A stretch of DNA of 64,000 nt from Paralichthys olivaceus (lineage: Eukaryota; Chordata; Actinopteri; Pleuronectiformes; Paralichthyidae): contig NC_091114.1 in the NCBI RefSeq assembly GCF_024713975.1, forward strand, positions 10,450,001 through 10,514,000, read 5' to 3'. Shown piece by piece: positions 47,152 through 61,320 of the stretch (position 1 is the stretch's first letter; each line of letters starts with the position of its first letter). A model generated the notes under the pieces. It searched no databases, was not told where the DNA came from, and saw only the letters and a program-made list of their open reading frames with translations. Made by a program: the position numbers and the translations under genes.

Positions 47152-47500
47152 ACCGTCTATCTGTGTATAAAGATGATGCCATGACAGCTTCCTAAAAGTG
47201 AAGTCAAAGTGTCACAACTGCTACAGTATCATGTGCCTCAACTCCTATATGTTAGTGGATGGGACATGGGCCAAACTAAAAGCTCAAACAATTGAACAAT
47301 GCTATAAAAATGGCTGAAACTTCATGATTGACAACTGAGTCTCACTCAGTCGTGCACAGACATTGGCAGCATCTCGCCACGGCTCCATCCTCCAATCACA
47401 ACTGTGCAGACTCTTATGAGCAAGATTGCAGCGTTCATACCGTCGATATTTTGGCTTCATTTCTGGAATAGTCATCCATCTTTGTATACAGTCCATGGAC
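47152..47500. mobile_element. MITE-like element, 14.9/21.8/47.2-kb family (fullest copy)
   Basis: The left end (GTCTATCTGTGTATAAAGAT) and the right end (ATCTTTGTATACAGTCCATG) are imperfect inverted repeats. Interior blocks ATGACAGCTTCCTAAAAGTG and ATGTTAGTGGATGGGACATG are shared with 14912-15016; ATATTTTGGCTTCATTTCTG is shared with 21798-22204. It thus bridges the other two copies. No coding capacity. Confidence 0.8.
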
Positions 47501-50500
47501 CAACCTTCTCTCAAAATGTTAGTTTGATTAAAAAACTAAATTAATAAGCTGTACTATTTGACCATTATTGTGCCAGGAGTGAATGGGAATATGCTTCTTA
47601 TACTGATGCTACTTCCTCCATTATTGAAATAGCTTCAAAATGTTTACATAGCAAATATGCAGTGTAGTGCACCACTGTCTCAATCAACAACTGCATTAAG
47701 TATGCACTAATTTATTTTAACTGCTAGAGGGGGTCCCATATATGATATAGAGACTAGAAGACAATCCACACATCTCCACCCTTATTTCCCTAATCCCTTA
47801 ACCACTGTACTCCAGAAGACAAAGTAGGACAAGGCTTGTAAAGTACTGAAGCATCATGGGTGAACAACCAGCTGAGGAGACAGTAGTAGCATTTTGTAGT
47901 GCACATTCTGTGGCAGTAATTTCAGTTTCTCTTGTTCAAGCTGATGTTTTGAAGTCAGGCTGACCTTCACTCTGAGTCTGAGACCGCTCTATTTGTCACT
48001 GATGGTGGAGGCTCCTGCTAAAGAAGTGTGTATGGGGTTTTTGATAATGCCGCCGTTATCTGTGGCTCCTATAAGAGATAAATGGATTTACATGAGAAAT
48101 GCATGTAAATAAAATGAATGTACCAAAGTGAAGTAAAAGTAAAATATTAGAAAAACATTAAACACAGCAACAAAACCCAAAACTGAGAATAACATCAGGC
48201 TCGTAAGTTAAGTTAGGTTTTTTTCCCGTTTACCATACAGTGACATGTTTACACATCTTGCAACATTTTCAGTGTGAGTTGTGTTTATGTCCTGTCTTCC
48301 TACGTCCAATATTCATTTACTCCTTTGTCTCCACCAACTCCTGAGGGAAATATCTAACTGGCATATTAGAGCTTTTTTGTTGATAGTGCTGCTGAAATAG
48401 TTGCTCAGTTATCGTCGGGAATCAAAACAATGAGCCGAACGATGCTAAAATGAGAAATTGTTACTGCAGCGTTGGTTGATAATTGACTTTACGTGTCATG
48501 TTTTGAGTTGTTGCTATATAACTTAAAATACAGCCGCTTTTTAAATAACTGCAGTGTTTGTGTGCAACATATTTCAGCTCACATTAACACTGATCTATTC
48601 ATTTGCACCACGTTTCCTTGAAAACTCCCATATACACTGTGTTTTTCAGTGCTCTTTGAAAGCTAATGCATCATTCATAATGATTTTTGTCCATAAAATT
48701 TATTATTTGACACATGCAGCTTGCAGACACTTTTCACAGGAGAGTTGAGTCTGTGCAGAGTCCTCTGCCTAATTCCCCAGTTTATATTTTTAGACCGTCT
48801 CCATTTGACAACAGCCATTTGCCACTTTGGCATTTGTTGCAGCAATTACATACGACTGTGACTTTTCATTCACTTTTCTTTTCAGTCATCTGGACAAAGA
48901 CAGAAGGAGCCATTTTTCATACCACTCTGTATGCCCACTTACTCACTGACACAGGCGCTGTTTGTAATTAGACGACTATTACTGTCTGCCAAATTACTGG
49001 TTGTTTTTCCCTTCTGCGAGCTTCAAACTATCATATGCTCACATTCGCCAGGGAGAAACCGAAACCACTTTGTCCATACTGCGGGAGATCCATAATTGAT
49101 ATTGTGAATTTTCATTTGAAATATGTATCATGGCTGAGAACCTGCTCCTGGTTGCTGGAGATTTGATAAGCCTCCTGCCCTTTTGTCAAGTTGAACAGAC
49201 CGTAAAGGCAGAGAGATGTACCCCAGGGACCAATGAACGGCTAAACAGATGACATGAATCTGACCAAGAGTTCCAATGAACTTTCCTTGAACTAGAGAGG
49301 AGCAGTGATCCATGGCCATATCTCTCTTCTCTCATCCTTCCCTCCTTTCTCTCTCCTTGATTATAACTCCTCTCTCCGCTCCCACACCCTATTTCTCTTT
49401 TTATTCATTTTTCCCAGCTCTCTTCCCTCTCAGAAGGAACCCAATGCAGTCGTACTGCAGTTCTTAAGCTAAAGTCACTAACAAGGCGCTGTCACAGTGC
49501 AGTGCCACTTCGCTGCCTTCCCATCATGTGGGATTTTGGTTTGAAAGACAGCAGTTCATTTTCCAATGTGTGGGCTTTCACTCCAGCTCTCCCCCAGTGA
49601 GGCTGACCAGGAGGGTTCCCAGGCCATTGCTTTGATTTATCCACTCTGTGAAGGCAGTGAGCAACAATAGATCACATAAAATGAAAATTCCCCAACCTCT
49701 GAAGATATGCTTTGCTTTTTAAGCCTACCAGTGTTACACAATGTCTTCAAGAGAGTTACACTTCGAACAAGCCTTTGAGCGATTGCTTATATTACTCTCT
49801 AAATGACAAACAAAATTATCTTTCTGCTTTAAAGTGCAATTTTACTAATCTGTCATCAGATATTTGATTTAAAAGTGAGCTTGAACATGAAGCTACTTCA
49901 GTGGCATGAGGTCCGAATATATTTTTTTATAATCCTCATCCATCCAGCCACTTTCTCTAAGCACTTAACCAGTTCAAGGTTATTCTGACAAAGGGTTAAT
50001 GTAGTAAAAATGTGTAATGGAGAAAAAAAATATATTCCTGCATAAATTTGATGTATTCAGGCCTTCATTGTGCACTGCTATGTCAAACCAACAGGGGGCA
50101 GTGTAGGAGTTTACAATGATTTCACCTCTTTCATTCCAGAGACAGCTTGTCTGTCCTGTCAGAGACACAAAGGAGTGAGCAGGCATCAACTTACATGTAT
50201 CAGTGATGTCTTGAAAATATTTTTCAAACACTGATAATCTCTCTACCTCTCTCTGTTTGCCGGCTCCAAATTTCAAAGAATGAGCGTATTTTTATTCTAT
50301 GTTAGTCATATGCTATTATAGGTACCTGCAATGAGTGCAGATCAGTACTAAAAACTGGTGTCAAATCATCCTTCTTAAATATCCTGTTGTTTTAAATTAC
50401 TATTGACAGTAACGTTCTTAAAGTGCTATATATATATATGTATATGATTAATAATAACAATAAATCCACTGTCATTTTGAGGCATTTGATTGCATGGTTT

Positions 50501-50534
50501 ACATTTTTGAGGAAAATCGAATTTGTGGGAAAGC
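47501..50534. other. Intergenic DNA, no gene recognised
   Basis: AT-rich non-coding DNA. A pyrimidine-rich stretch at about 49320-49440 is the only compositional feature. ATCCATCCAGCCACTTTCTC at 49940 resembles a scrap of the repeat seen at 31545. Confidence 0.6.
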
Positions 50535-50765
50535 TGTGAATCTAGAGGTAGAGTGCGTTGTCAATGGAGGGTTGGTGGTTTGAGTCCTGGTTCCTCTAGT
50601 CTGTGTGTTGAGATGGTGAAGCCCACATTTCTTGTGTCGCGAGTGTATGAACAGGATGAATGAATAGAGAAGTAAAAACTATATAGATAGAAGTGCTATT
50701 TGATTGGGTGAATGCGACCCGACACATTGAGCGGTGGTTAGGAATAGAAATGCAGTCCATTCACC
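50535..50765 (+). mobile_element. tRNA-like SINE, copy 3 (fullest copy)
   Basis: The head has AGAGGTAGAGTGCGTTGTC and the B-box-like GGTTGGTGGTTTGAGTCCTG, then TTCCTCTAGTCTGTGTGTTG. The tail is GGGTGAATGCGACCCGACAC and ends GAAATGCAGTCCATTCACC. This end is the complement of the start of the reverse copy at 10214. Head, body and tail order fit the fish SINE-like family; an internal part is shortened. Confidence 0.75.
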
Positions 50766-51052
50766 ATATATAGTGCCTACTAAATTTAAAGAAGCAAAAA
50801 TGGCAATTGAGCGTTTGGAGATGCTGGTTATCTGTTGTTGTAGACACAGCATGTTGAAGTCATTTTGTTTTGGCTGTTTCGACTGTCCCATCATTTAATA
50901 TGGGATATTCTACTGCTTGATAATCTAAACCTTCTCCTGCCCATGCATCAACAATCAGTTTTCTCCATGTCAACAATTCACACAATGTATTAAGTAAAGC
51001 ATAAGGAATTGTAAATGATATTGGCATGCCTCTGGTACAGCTAAAGGAAGAT

Positions 51053-51420
51053 AGTTAGATAGATAGATACACTTTATTGTTTTATTATCTGACACATAAT
51101 ATATAATACTTCATATATATATATTTACACACACATATATTTACACACACATTTAAAAATGAGACTCGAAGTACACACAATTAACATTTGAAACACGTTC
51201 CAGAATAGTCACATAAGAAGGGACAGCAACTGTTAAACACTGGTTAAAGTGCACATTCTATTTTAAATAGTCGAGGGTGGTTATTGCAGAGGGAATGAAA
51301 GATTTCTTGAAGTTGTTTTTCTGGCCAGTGGGACATTTAGAGGTTACATCTTCATCTCTAATTGGATGACATGATTAAATATCTGTTGGTGCTGACCATA
51401 ACTCAAAGCCCTGTTGATCT
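51053..51420. mobile_element. Degraded retroelement 3' region with (AGAT)n
   Basis: AGTTAGATAGATAGATACAC followed by TTTATTG is the usual tandem-plus-'CTTTATTGATCC' end of fish LINE-type elements. Beyond it, GGTTATTGCAGAGGGAATGA followed by AAGATTTCTTGAA fits the 'GCAGAGGGAATGAAGGAT' body that commonly follows. The copy is old and the right limit approximate. Confidence 0.5.
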
Positions 51421-52314
51421 ATCAGTTATTTTGAGCTCCATGACCAAACAGTTCTTGTATTATCCACTATTAAATGTTGTCAAAACATCTAATCCATCTA
51501 TACAAGTTCATTGGTAAAGGATAGTTTTGCATTCTTCTTAGTCTTTTAAGAATGTGTTAAATATATTTGTGCATTTAATGGCCTGGACACGATTTTTGCC
51601 TGCTTGTGGTTTGTCTGGTTTCAGTCTCAACTTAGTCTTTATGCCCTGCAGACCTGGTCTACAGCGACTTGCACAAGATTAAAGAAGACTTTTGGTTGCA
51701 GCCCTGCATGGCTCAGTATGTATGAGAGGGCTTCCCAAGGTGATACATTGGCATGAGAAACCTACACCTGTCAGTGCTAATGTTTAATGTACGCAGTCCC
51801 TCAGGGTGAAAATGTCACAAGTCCCCAAGTGTTTGGCTGTTTGCTGAATCCGAGGAGCAAAACCCAAGTGGAATGTGGAACTGGCACAATATTTGCACGT
51901 AGATCTGCCTAACAGGCACAAAAGGTTGATTTAGGTGAGATACTATAATGCTTAATGACAAGTAATGACTAGATAATGATGCTAACTGCAATTATTAATC
52001 GAATGTTAATCGTAATTATGGACTGGGAATCGAGCCGAGTTTTCACAGTACCTCAACAGGCAGATTATCTATTACCTTTCCATTAGAGATTTAACCGTTC
52101 ATAATTGTTGTCAAGTTACTTTAATTATCTACGAATAAACCATTCCACACAGTAGGCGACTGCGGAGTTGGAAACTTTAAAGTTACGCACTCAGTGATAT
52201 GCTGACTTTTTGTGCAGAGAAGAAGGTTTTTCACAGACGCACATTAACAGACATAATGATGCGTATCTTTTGGACCAACTTAAAAATATGTATTGAAAAC
52301 CTTTTCATTGTTTA

Positions 52315-52795
52315 AAGCAGCTGTTCTCAAACACAAGGGTAAAGTATATCTCTTGAGACCTCTTACATCTGTTCAAATAAATCAAGAGGAGGAACTGTTT
52401 GAGGTGACATTTTGTAGACAAATGCATCCTGTAACAAGTTGCTTCATGAAGACTCGGGCTGTGGTCAAATTAGTCAGAAGAATTATGTCCTGTGTCCTTT
52501 CCAAACCACTTTTCCTTCCTTCATGGGAAATGTTGTGAGATAAAGGAAAGATGTGAAGGAGAATTTTCAAGGACTTCAGAAAGACAACAGTCCTACTGCA
52601 CTTGCTAGGCTACATAATTTCGGGACACCATTATCTCCTTTCTTTTGTAGGTTATAGTCCACCGTACCCTATGCTGAAGTAAGCATTGAAACAGCCTTTC
52701 TTAGAACTTACATGAACCACTCATGTATCTCTGTTTCATTCTGACTGAGCCCTAGTTTTGTTTGGTCAAATGGTTAAAGGTTGGGAATCACCAAT
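52315..52795. mobile_element. Possible hAT-type MITE with degraded ends
   Basis: CAGCTGTTCTCAAAC at the left and GGTTGGGAATCACCA at the right resemble the two ends of hAT-type MITEs common in vertebrates (CAGTGGTTCTCAAAC and GGTTGGGAACCACTG). No clear 8-bp target duplication and no diagnostic interior are seen. Confidence 0.3.
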
Positions 52796-54080
52796 AAGGG
52801 AACAAATCAGTTGTAAGTGAGGCTGATCTTCAACTGCAGATGAGCTGTAAAACTGGAAGTGGTCAATGTAGATGGTTTTATCATGTGACATTGACACAGG
52901 AAGCCATGCTTAACATTGAGAATATGTAGCTATGACCATGAATCGTAGCTGGACCATAAACTAATACAGTTTCAAATCTTAACCATACAGGTGGCACATT
53001 AGAAAACAGTCACATGGTTCTGTATCTGTAACATGCAACAATATCGTGCAGTACAATTGAGATTGGAAAATTCAAATTTTTTTAATGGTCTAATTAATGG
53101 TCTGGTCTAATTGCCGATCAAACACAATTAACCATGTTCATTGGTGGGAAACTGTTGAGGGATCAAGTCCTTGACACAAAACTAGTACCACTAGTAAGTC
53201 CACCGGGACAATGTACCTTTCTTCAACAACTAAAATCCTTGATTTACCTTTTTCTTTTAGTTTATAAGCAACTATGACTATGGTTTGATGCCATTAGTGG
53301 AACATCTTTAACCTGGCAAGAAAAACATGCTCTATGACCTGTGGTTATTCTAGACCACATTCTGTCTGTCTAGACCAAACAGTCATTCCTGAAATACTGC
53401 AATGTGAAATATCAGTGGAAATAAAAATCTATTTCATGTGCTGCAAATAAGTGTCTTGAAATTACTGTTGTTGGCAATGAAAAATAGTGATAAACTGAGA
53501 GCATATTTCAAGGAGCCCCTCAACACTGATACCCAGCTCAGCTTCTGTTGCTTTTTTAACCATGATGCTTTAGGACACATAGGAAATCATTCCTCGGCCT
53601 GTTTTGAAAATAGTCACAGAGTAAGCAATTATATTTTTAATTGTGATTAGACCTGTAGCTTTCTCTGACCTGTCACTTCTTATCGGGCATTTACTGGCAG
53701 GATGACTCATGAAAAAGAGTGCTACTCTGGGCAGAGAGTCGTGGGTGTGGACGGACTTCTCCTGCGACTTCCTGAGGCCACAGGAAGCTCCATTTGGGGG
53801 ATTAAGCTCATAATATTCCTTATCTGTTGAGCCGAGTCCCTCCTTCAGCCAGCTGGTACTTACAGATGAGATCTGGACCTTACTGCCTCTGACAGCTAGA
53901 TTGGCATTCGATATCCCTCTACTCCATACCTCTTATCCCGAGCCGTCTCATAATAGAATAGACATCAACAAACTGGACATGTTGAGGAAACTGGTGTAAA
54001 TCCCAAATCCCCATGTTATCACTTTGGCACAGCTAAAAAAAATTACAATTCTTGCTTCCTCAGGTGGTTGAGCCACATTT

Positions 54081-54099
54081 AAAAAAAAAAAAAAAAAAA
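54081..54099. repeat. Poly(A) tract, 19 bp
   Basis: Nineteen A followed by GGGG; no retrocopy body recognised upstream. Confidence 0.9.
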
Positions 54100-55485
54100 G
54101 GGGAAATAGTTGCAAAGCTTGAGGCACAATCAGGATTCACAGTAAACAAAGTGAACTTCAGCGTTTCCTTTTACTTCAGCATTGTTTGGAGGCGCCATCA
54201 TCAATTCTTGCTGTGTCAGGATACAGGAATGCTTTAGGGCTCTTTGACTGTGCATTATAATAGGCATCATTAAACAAATAGAAATGCATTAGTCTGGTTT
54301 CTACAGCTCCGTATGTGCTGGATCATTGAAACAGCATTATGTGAAATTAAAGCATTTAATTGATTTTTGCAAGATATTAATGAAAATGATGTTTTTTTAG
54401 GAACAAAAATAATCAACAAAGGCGTCTGAACCATCTTTCCATACATTTTCTTTTAACAACGAGGTTATAATATACAGTATCTCCCAATATCTTAGATTTT
54501 TCAGCAATTTATTTTGTTTTTACATAAACACAGTACGTATTTCATGTGGATCCCTAGTGGAATCTGGTTATATAATATTATATACATTATTAATTTTATA
54601 ACATAATTCATGGGTAAAATATGTGAAAGCAGATTGTTATTCTTTTTGTCTGACACCGATGTCACACAGCCGTAGTAGAAATGACAAGAAACGAGGGTGG
54701 AGGAGATAAAGGTCCTCATTGTGGTTCATGGTTGCTGTTTAAACTCTTCAGCTTTGACGGTGGCCCTGAATGAGCTATTTCAACCCTGTAACAGTCAATT
54801 TGTCAGCAGAATGACTTTGGCCATTGACTCTGTAATTTCATGTAATTGACATGTGGGTTATGTATTGTTCACCTATATCTATAGGATAGACATCTGGCTT
54901 GGGTGAGAAGCAATTACAGTAAATGTGCGGAAGGAAATTTAGCTCCCCACTTCAGCAGCTATACAAATGTATACATTTCTGTGCTTCTCATGAGACGTAC
55001 TTATGCTTTTGACTGCTTCATAATATCTACTCTTTTCAGCCGTACTTGTTTCTCTTCTTAGCTACTTTGGAATTTACCCTTTTGTGACTAAATTTAATCT
55101 GTGACTCTGGGATGTATGTGACTCCCTGCACGAACAGGTGGTGGATGAAGCTGCTGCGTTTTCCTGGCACTATCTTCCACTGGGCTGTCCCTGGCTCCTC
55201 AGCCTCACCGCTGAGCCTCAGATGTTATTCTGTTTTATTTATGTTTCATATATGAAATTTCTCCATCTGGTATTTTGCCAGAGTTTTCCTGGCAGAGATT
55301 TCTGTTCTTTGCATCTTTCTGGACACACTTTTAACTCAATATCTCTCTTGTGCTTCATCAGTAATCACTTTCTGAGCATTTTACACATTTTTCAAAACAT
55401 TGACCATGGTAAACACCAATGTAACATCTTGACAGGGAGGTAATTTTAGTTACAGGATTTCTGCAGGGTCTTAAAACCCTTTCTA

Positions 55486-55572
55486 TTCAAGTAAAAGTAC
55501 AAATAATTTGTCAAAAATGTACTCAAGTAAAAGTAGGAGAGAGCTGCTGCAGGAGGCGGGGTCTAATGTGAC
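55486..55572. mobile_element. Fragment of the 6.9-kb MITE family, opposite orientation
   Basis: TCAAGTAAAAGTACAAATAA, ACTCAAGTAAAAGTAG and GCTGCTGCAGGAGGCGGGGT are reverse complements of segments of 6872-7414 or of its family. The element ends are missing. Confidence 0.7.
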
Positions 55573-58500
55573 CTCTTTGTCCCCTTATATTATATACTAG
55601 ATATTAAATATAAAATCATTAAAAAATGTTAAGCCTATACATCTGTTGCATTTCAAATAAATATTTTAATGGCATGTAGAGTTTGTAAAGTCTCCGTGTG
55701 TTTTAGGTCTTTCTCAAAGATACAGATATCAGCTAGCATGATAAAACTACAAACAAGACACACTTGGAACTGATAAGTGAACCCTGATCAGAATGTATTG
55801 CAGTTTACTTGGCGTAAACCCTCTGTTTATCAGTTGCTCCAATATAAATGTCCTTTCCTCATTCATCTTTAAAGCATATTTCATTCTCTGCGATTACTCG
55901 TGTTTGGATTTAGATGCTGTCAGTAAAAAATGTAGAGACTGTTGATATTTTCTTTGTGTTTTCTCATCATTTAGCCAAATATATCTTTATACCAGACTGC
56001 ACTCATTAATCACAGCCACAGTCAAAGTATGTTGGTTTGTCTTATCTGTTTATAATTTGTCTTCAGATGTATTTCAATTTCAAGTCACATTATATTTGAA
56101 AGACTTATTTACTGCTCTGATGCTTTGTATTTTTACCCAATGCCCATTATCCAGCGTATTATTGCTTTGACACATAAGTCAAGAGTTCCACTTCAAGATA
56201 TAATGGGGATTATCCAACTTCCCCCTTTGCGGTTTCTGTATTTAAAGCTGTTGGACAAGTTCATAAATCACTCACTTAGCTAATGTGGATATCCCTTTTT
56301 GGAGAAAATTACTATGGATTTGGAGGTGATGGTGATTGCAGAATGAAAGTAAGCACATTTGTCATTGTTATCATTCAGACTGGTGTTGGCCACTGAGGAT
56401 GCTATTCAGGAAATGATGAGACCAGGGGACGTGAATAGACTGGACGTGCAGAGGATAAATGGGAAATGCAGTTAAACTCAATCATTACATCCGTTAGCTC
56501 TTCTTTTTAGGCATCCTCAGTGCGGCCGGATGAATGATTATACAATGAAACACGAGAAGAAAAGGGCAGCAAATAATTTTAAGCGCTCGGTTGCCATAGG
56601 TGACAGCAACACAGATATCAACAAACCACTCTGAGATTTCTCATTTCAAAGACTGTTTGCTTCAGTCACACTTTTATCACCCATCGCGTTGCGGACTAGA
56701 TCCAAGAAGCTTTCAAGTTCCCTACTTGAAAGAGGCTGCTTGGAACCAATGTATCTGACAGTTGCATCATCTGAACACTAGAAAGAATTGGCTGCTTAAA
56801 ACACAACCACTGTCCCCCTTTTTTAAACCTTCGCTTGTGTTGCTTGTGGCGAGACGTGATAACGCAAAGTTTACCATGTGCTGTCATTCGTGGAATCAGA
56901 TTGATTTGGCTCCATCAACCGTAAAGACGATGCACAACAGGTCTCTGCAGTAAATGGGTAAACGTCTGAATGCTGCATCAGCAGCCGTAGACGACGTCTG
57001 TCATTCTAATCAGTTTCTCATACGTTGACAAAATAATATCACTTCAGTGACGCTGCTCCGGAGCTTTCGGTCACACATTATCATCAGCAACAGATTGAGA
57101 AGCTCGGCTGCCATGGAACAAACCTGTCTCGCACAGATGAGGGGCATGAACTAACATGTTTTTAATGCTTAATGTGTTCTGCTTCATGGTTGGTGGAAAC
57201 ACTCTGACACCAGTTGTTAAAAGATTTTTTAACCCACATCAAAATCACTCCTTAACATTAACCAAGGGCTCTGTGTTTCCTTATAATCAGAAAACTTTAA
57301 TCATACTTTAGCTGCTTTGAGTGGTATTACAGGAATACAATAGAAAAAAATAATAATGTTTTGAATTAGCACAAAACACAAATTACAAATGAGGGCTGTG
57401 GATTTGAATTTGTTTTCTGTGGTATTTGGTCAGAAATCAAACTAAGAATTAGGTGATCACTGAAATGAGTCGTTGATCCTGAGGTGGACATTAAAGTGTG
57501 TTTCAAATTTCACTGCAATCAATCCAATAGTTGACATTTTACTCCTAACTGCAAATGTCACATTTTTGTTGGTGCTACAGGCAAAATTAGTTTTTACGGC
57601 CCGTAGTTAAGTTTTATTGCGGGGCGACCTCTTGCGGGCATGTTAGCTTAAAAATTAAAGTTCAGATTTAATGCATGAAAAAAGCAAAACCATCTCGCTT
57701 CATAGTGGCTGATATTCAACCATTCTCAGCTGATTCTGATGTGATATAAAGATCATCACTTTTCAAAGCCTGTGGCCTCGAGAGAGTTTCCCAAGGAATA
57801 ATGAAAATAGATTTTATATCAACACTCTAAAATGTTTATTTGATTTAATTTGCCTTTGTATATATAGCACAAATTTAACCACTTGCAAAGCTTTCGATGA
57901 TGATTTTTTTATCGGATATAATTTATTTAATTAAGCGTACTTTAATGTTTACTTGGTGTAGATAAGGGGGATAATCCTAAAATAATTGCTCTTTTACTGT
58001 GTTATCAAAATGACCGGGGATGCCCACTTTCTGTTGTCCGATATGAAAACAAACCACATGCCCACCCTTTAAAGACATTTCCCTGTGGGCCACTGGGGGA
58101 GGGAGAGAAAGTAAGCAAGTTTTGACAAAATCAAATTTGATACAAATTGCATTTGATCCCAAGGAGGAGACATCGAAACCTTTTCGCAAGAATAAGCTGA
58201 CAGTGATTTCATTTGTCTAAGTAGATAAATCATACATATTGAACTTGTCTCTCACGGCATGTCACTGCTCAGACCTGATTTAATTTGCCACTTTCTGCTG
58301 GAGCAAGAAGCCATGCTGAAATATAGAAACACTGAAGGTTACACCATTTCAGCATTTTAATTAGCTGCACAGTTCCCCTTCTTTTCACATCCTTTAACTG
58401 GGTGAGTTACAGCCAAGTGATTTCCCTTTGTTTTCTTTCCGTCTGTAGTTTCATATCCATCTTTGAATTACAGATTCCCCAGATTCGAAACACAATATAT

Positions 58501-61059
58501 TCATTTTACTGACCTTTTGAGAGTTTGGACATCTGCGGCGTCTTTGCGTGTCCAGTGCTGACTATGATGGCATCGACAAAAATCAAACAAGGGGATTCAA
58601 ATGGCCCCTCAGAAAATGCTCCATTAAATTGGGTGGAGTTGGAGGGTTCAAGTGCACCTGATGTGAGATCAATTGTATTGGAGTGCAGGCAGTAACACTT
58701 AGGATGCTCTTTGCAGCGGGGTGGAGGAGGTGGGTGCCATGTCTGACAAGGGGACAGAAGCAGTCACAGGAAAAAGCCTGATGAAAGACAAACCATTTGT
58801 GCCCACGACTGAATACTGAAAGCTATATTTTACTGCTGCTATTCTACCAAATTGCTTTTGTGCATTGGGTGGCTTTTTAAATAATGCAACTGGTTAAAAG
58901 CTCTCAGTAAATGCTGTGCTTGTGTAGCGTGGGAAGCTGGAATGGGATTGAGTACATTTTTAGGAAAGAGGGTTATAATTTATGCGCTATTGAAATCGGG
59001 CCACTTTGTGTTTTTCTTTGCCACTTTGATTCAACAGGGTTCAACATGTTGACGATCTTTTTTGAAGATGGGTTCAGATACCCTTTGGTCCATTGTCTTT
59101 AATAACAGTCATTGACAGGAGTCTGGACTGTTTTGATAGCTGGGTTTTAAGAGCATTATGATATGATGATGGCAAAATGTGGCCTTTGCCTCATTTTTTT
59201 CAAACTAATTAAAAATCTCGCCAGCGGTAGGAGAACCATTACCGACACTGTAGTGCTTTGTACAGTGGTAATACTGATGCTAAGAGCAGCATGCCTCACC
59301 TCTGCCTCCTCCTCTGTTGTAATTAAAAGCTCTAAGTGGCACTTGTTAGCATGGTCACGCATTCACCAAGGGGGCGTAGCTTGTCGACCCTCCCCATCAC
59401 TGCTGCTGACGCTCCTCATTGGCAAAACACATGGTTTGCCCCTCTGGACTATGGCTGACAAAATGATGGATCAGTTCTTCCATATTGGCTTGTTGATCCA
59501 TAGTCATGCCTCCCTTTGCCCCTGCAACAGAGTGGATATTGGCATTTGCCACTCAGGCGGCTGCGCCCCCGAGTCCCATAACTGCTGATTAGTCAAATGA
59601 GTCCCGGCCAGTGGAATAATTAATGTACAACAGTGAGGTCTTTACTCTGTGGATGATCGAATGGCACTGAGGTGAGCGTGACGGTGAAAATTGGACAGCA
59701 GGGGCCTGGCACCCTGTGAGGAGAGAGAGGCTGGAGCCTGATCAATGTTAATGTTATCCCAGGTTAACCTTAGTGTGCTTGTAAGTGGCTGTACGGCAAG
59801 GCCAAGGGAGGGATTGGTGTCTGACATTGGACCTAGCATTTAATTGTCTCTTAATTTGTTTGTTTATTGCTTCCTGGATCTAGGGGGCATTTATAGCAGC
59901 AGGAAGGGGCCACAGTTGCTCAAACACAAACACAAGACTTTTTGTTGTTGGATTTTAGCTGTCGAATATTTGCCTTTTGATTTGCCAGCCCACCACTTGG
60001 ATGGTTTGTCAGTGGAATACCTTTACGTGTACATGAGGAATGGGCACACAGTTTGTCACAGGCATCCTAATGACTTTGTTGAACCCTTGACTTTTAATCT
60101 CAAGCCATAATCAGGTCCAAATGTCAAATGTCTGATACTTTGGACTCTTTGATTAATCTATTTTACAGTTAATATTCATTGGGAGCACAACATCCCCACA
60201 GCCCTGCCTACATGGCTCTACGGTTACATCTCATTTATATTTGTTAGGATTATTTTTTTATGATTTTGGTCTGTTGATGGACGAACAATTTTTTTGACGA
60301 CATCAGCTTGAGTTCTGGGAAACTCTGACGGGTACTTTCCACTATTTTCTGACATTTTATAAACCAAACACTTACCGACAATGAGTCAGTCTGGAAAATA
60401 ATCTGCAGATGAATCAATAATGAATGCAAATGTTATTTGCGGCCCGTTAATGCATGCAGAATGTCTTCCTGGTGTAATCTTTCACTAATCAAAGCAGGCT
60501 GATTCAGTACACAACCTGCAAACTTTTTACCAAAGTAACCTTCATGCAATCCCATCCATTTGAGACACCATTGATGATGAATCACATTTCCATTTCAAGG
60601 ACAATAGAGGAGAACAAATGCAGACAATGATCCAAACATGATATAAAAATAAGAGGAAAGATTCCACCCTGCTTATACCATAAACACCACATCTAAAAGC
60701 CATCCTGAATGACTTGCAGGTATGTTTGAATTGGATGTACTATTTTTCATTTTGAAGTAATAAAATATTTAAGGAGCAGACAGAAGTCTGTGTGACATGC
60801 TTGACCTTCAAAGCAGAAAGTCTTGCCTGTTATTACAGTATTTATATGGCTGTCCCCACCCGCACAAGCACGGGTATAAAAATATTTAATTACTCAATTA
60901 ACTGTGGTGCAATATGACCCTGTCGGAAACAGGTGAGGGAATAGGGCACACGTGACTGGATTCAACAATAGGGAAAAGCAACAGCAAAGCACAACATTCT
61001 TTAGTGTTAATGTCATATTATTACATGAAGTTACAGATGAGTCATCATTCTGAGATAGT
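55573..61059. other. Intergenic DNA, no gene recognised; repeat-poor
   Basis: No gene and no nameable repeat. The stretch 58500-59900 is repeat-poor, balanced in composition and rich in TAATTA-type sites, a texture common in conserved non-coding DNA (see finding). Confidence 0.55.
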
Positions 61060-61320
61060 TACCTCTGCCAGGGAGGTTTAAGTTTTCATTGTCGTTGGTC
61101 TTTTAGCAGGACTATGCAAGAAACACTGAACCGATTTTATTGAAACTTGGTGGAAGGATGGAACATGGGCTGAGAAAGAGCCTGTTCTTTGTCATGGAAC
61201 ACTTTCTTTAACATTGCTTTTTATTTTACATTTTTTACCAATTTCCCAGGGAATGATTCATGGATCTTGATGAAACCAATCAGGCATATGTAGGTGACTG
61301 ATGATATGAGTTAATTTAGT
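61060..61320 (+). mobile_element. Fish interspersed repeat, forward copy
   Basis: Blocks in order: CTCTGCCAGGGAGGTTTAAG, TTTTAGCAGGACTATGCAAG, TTGAAACTTGGTGGAAGGAT, CTTTAACATTGC, ACCAATTTCCCAGGGAATGA and TTCATGGATCTTGATGAAAC. This is one of the commonest fish repeats as I recall; the reverse copy is at 11462-11631. Confidence 0.8.

Larger units (their letters stand above)
51421..55485. other. Intergenic DNA, no gene recognised
   Basis: Non-coding. It contains a poly(A) tract at 54081-54099 and a possible hAT-like element at 52315-52795. The part at 53690-53950 is moderately GC-rich and repeat-poor. Confidence 0.6.

Noticed and set aside
59163..59588. 141-codon + strand frame
   Set aside because: Composition is unlike a protein family I know; the opposite strand is also open. 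More likely non-coding.
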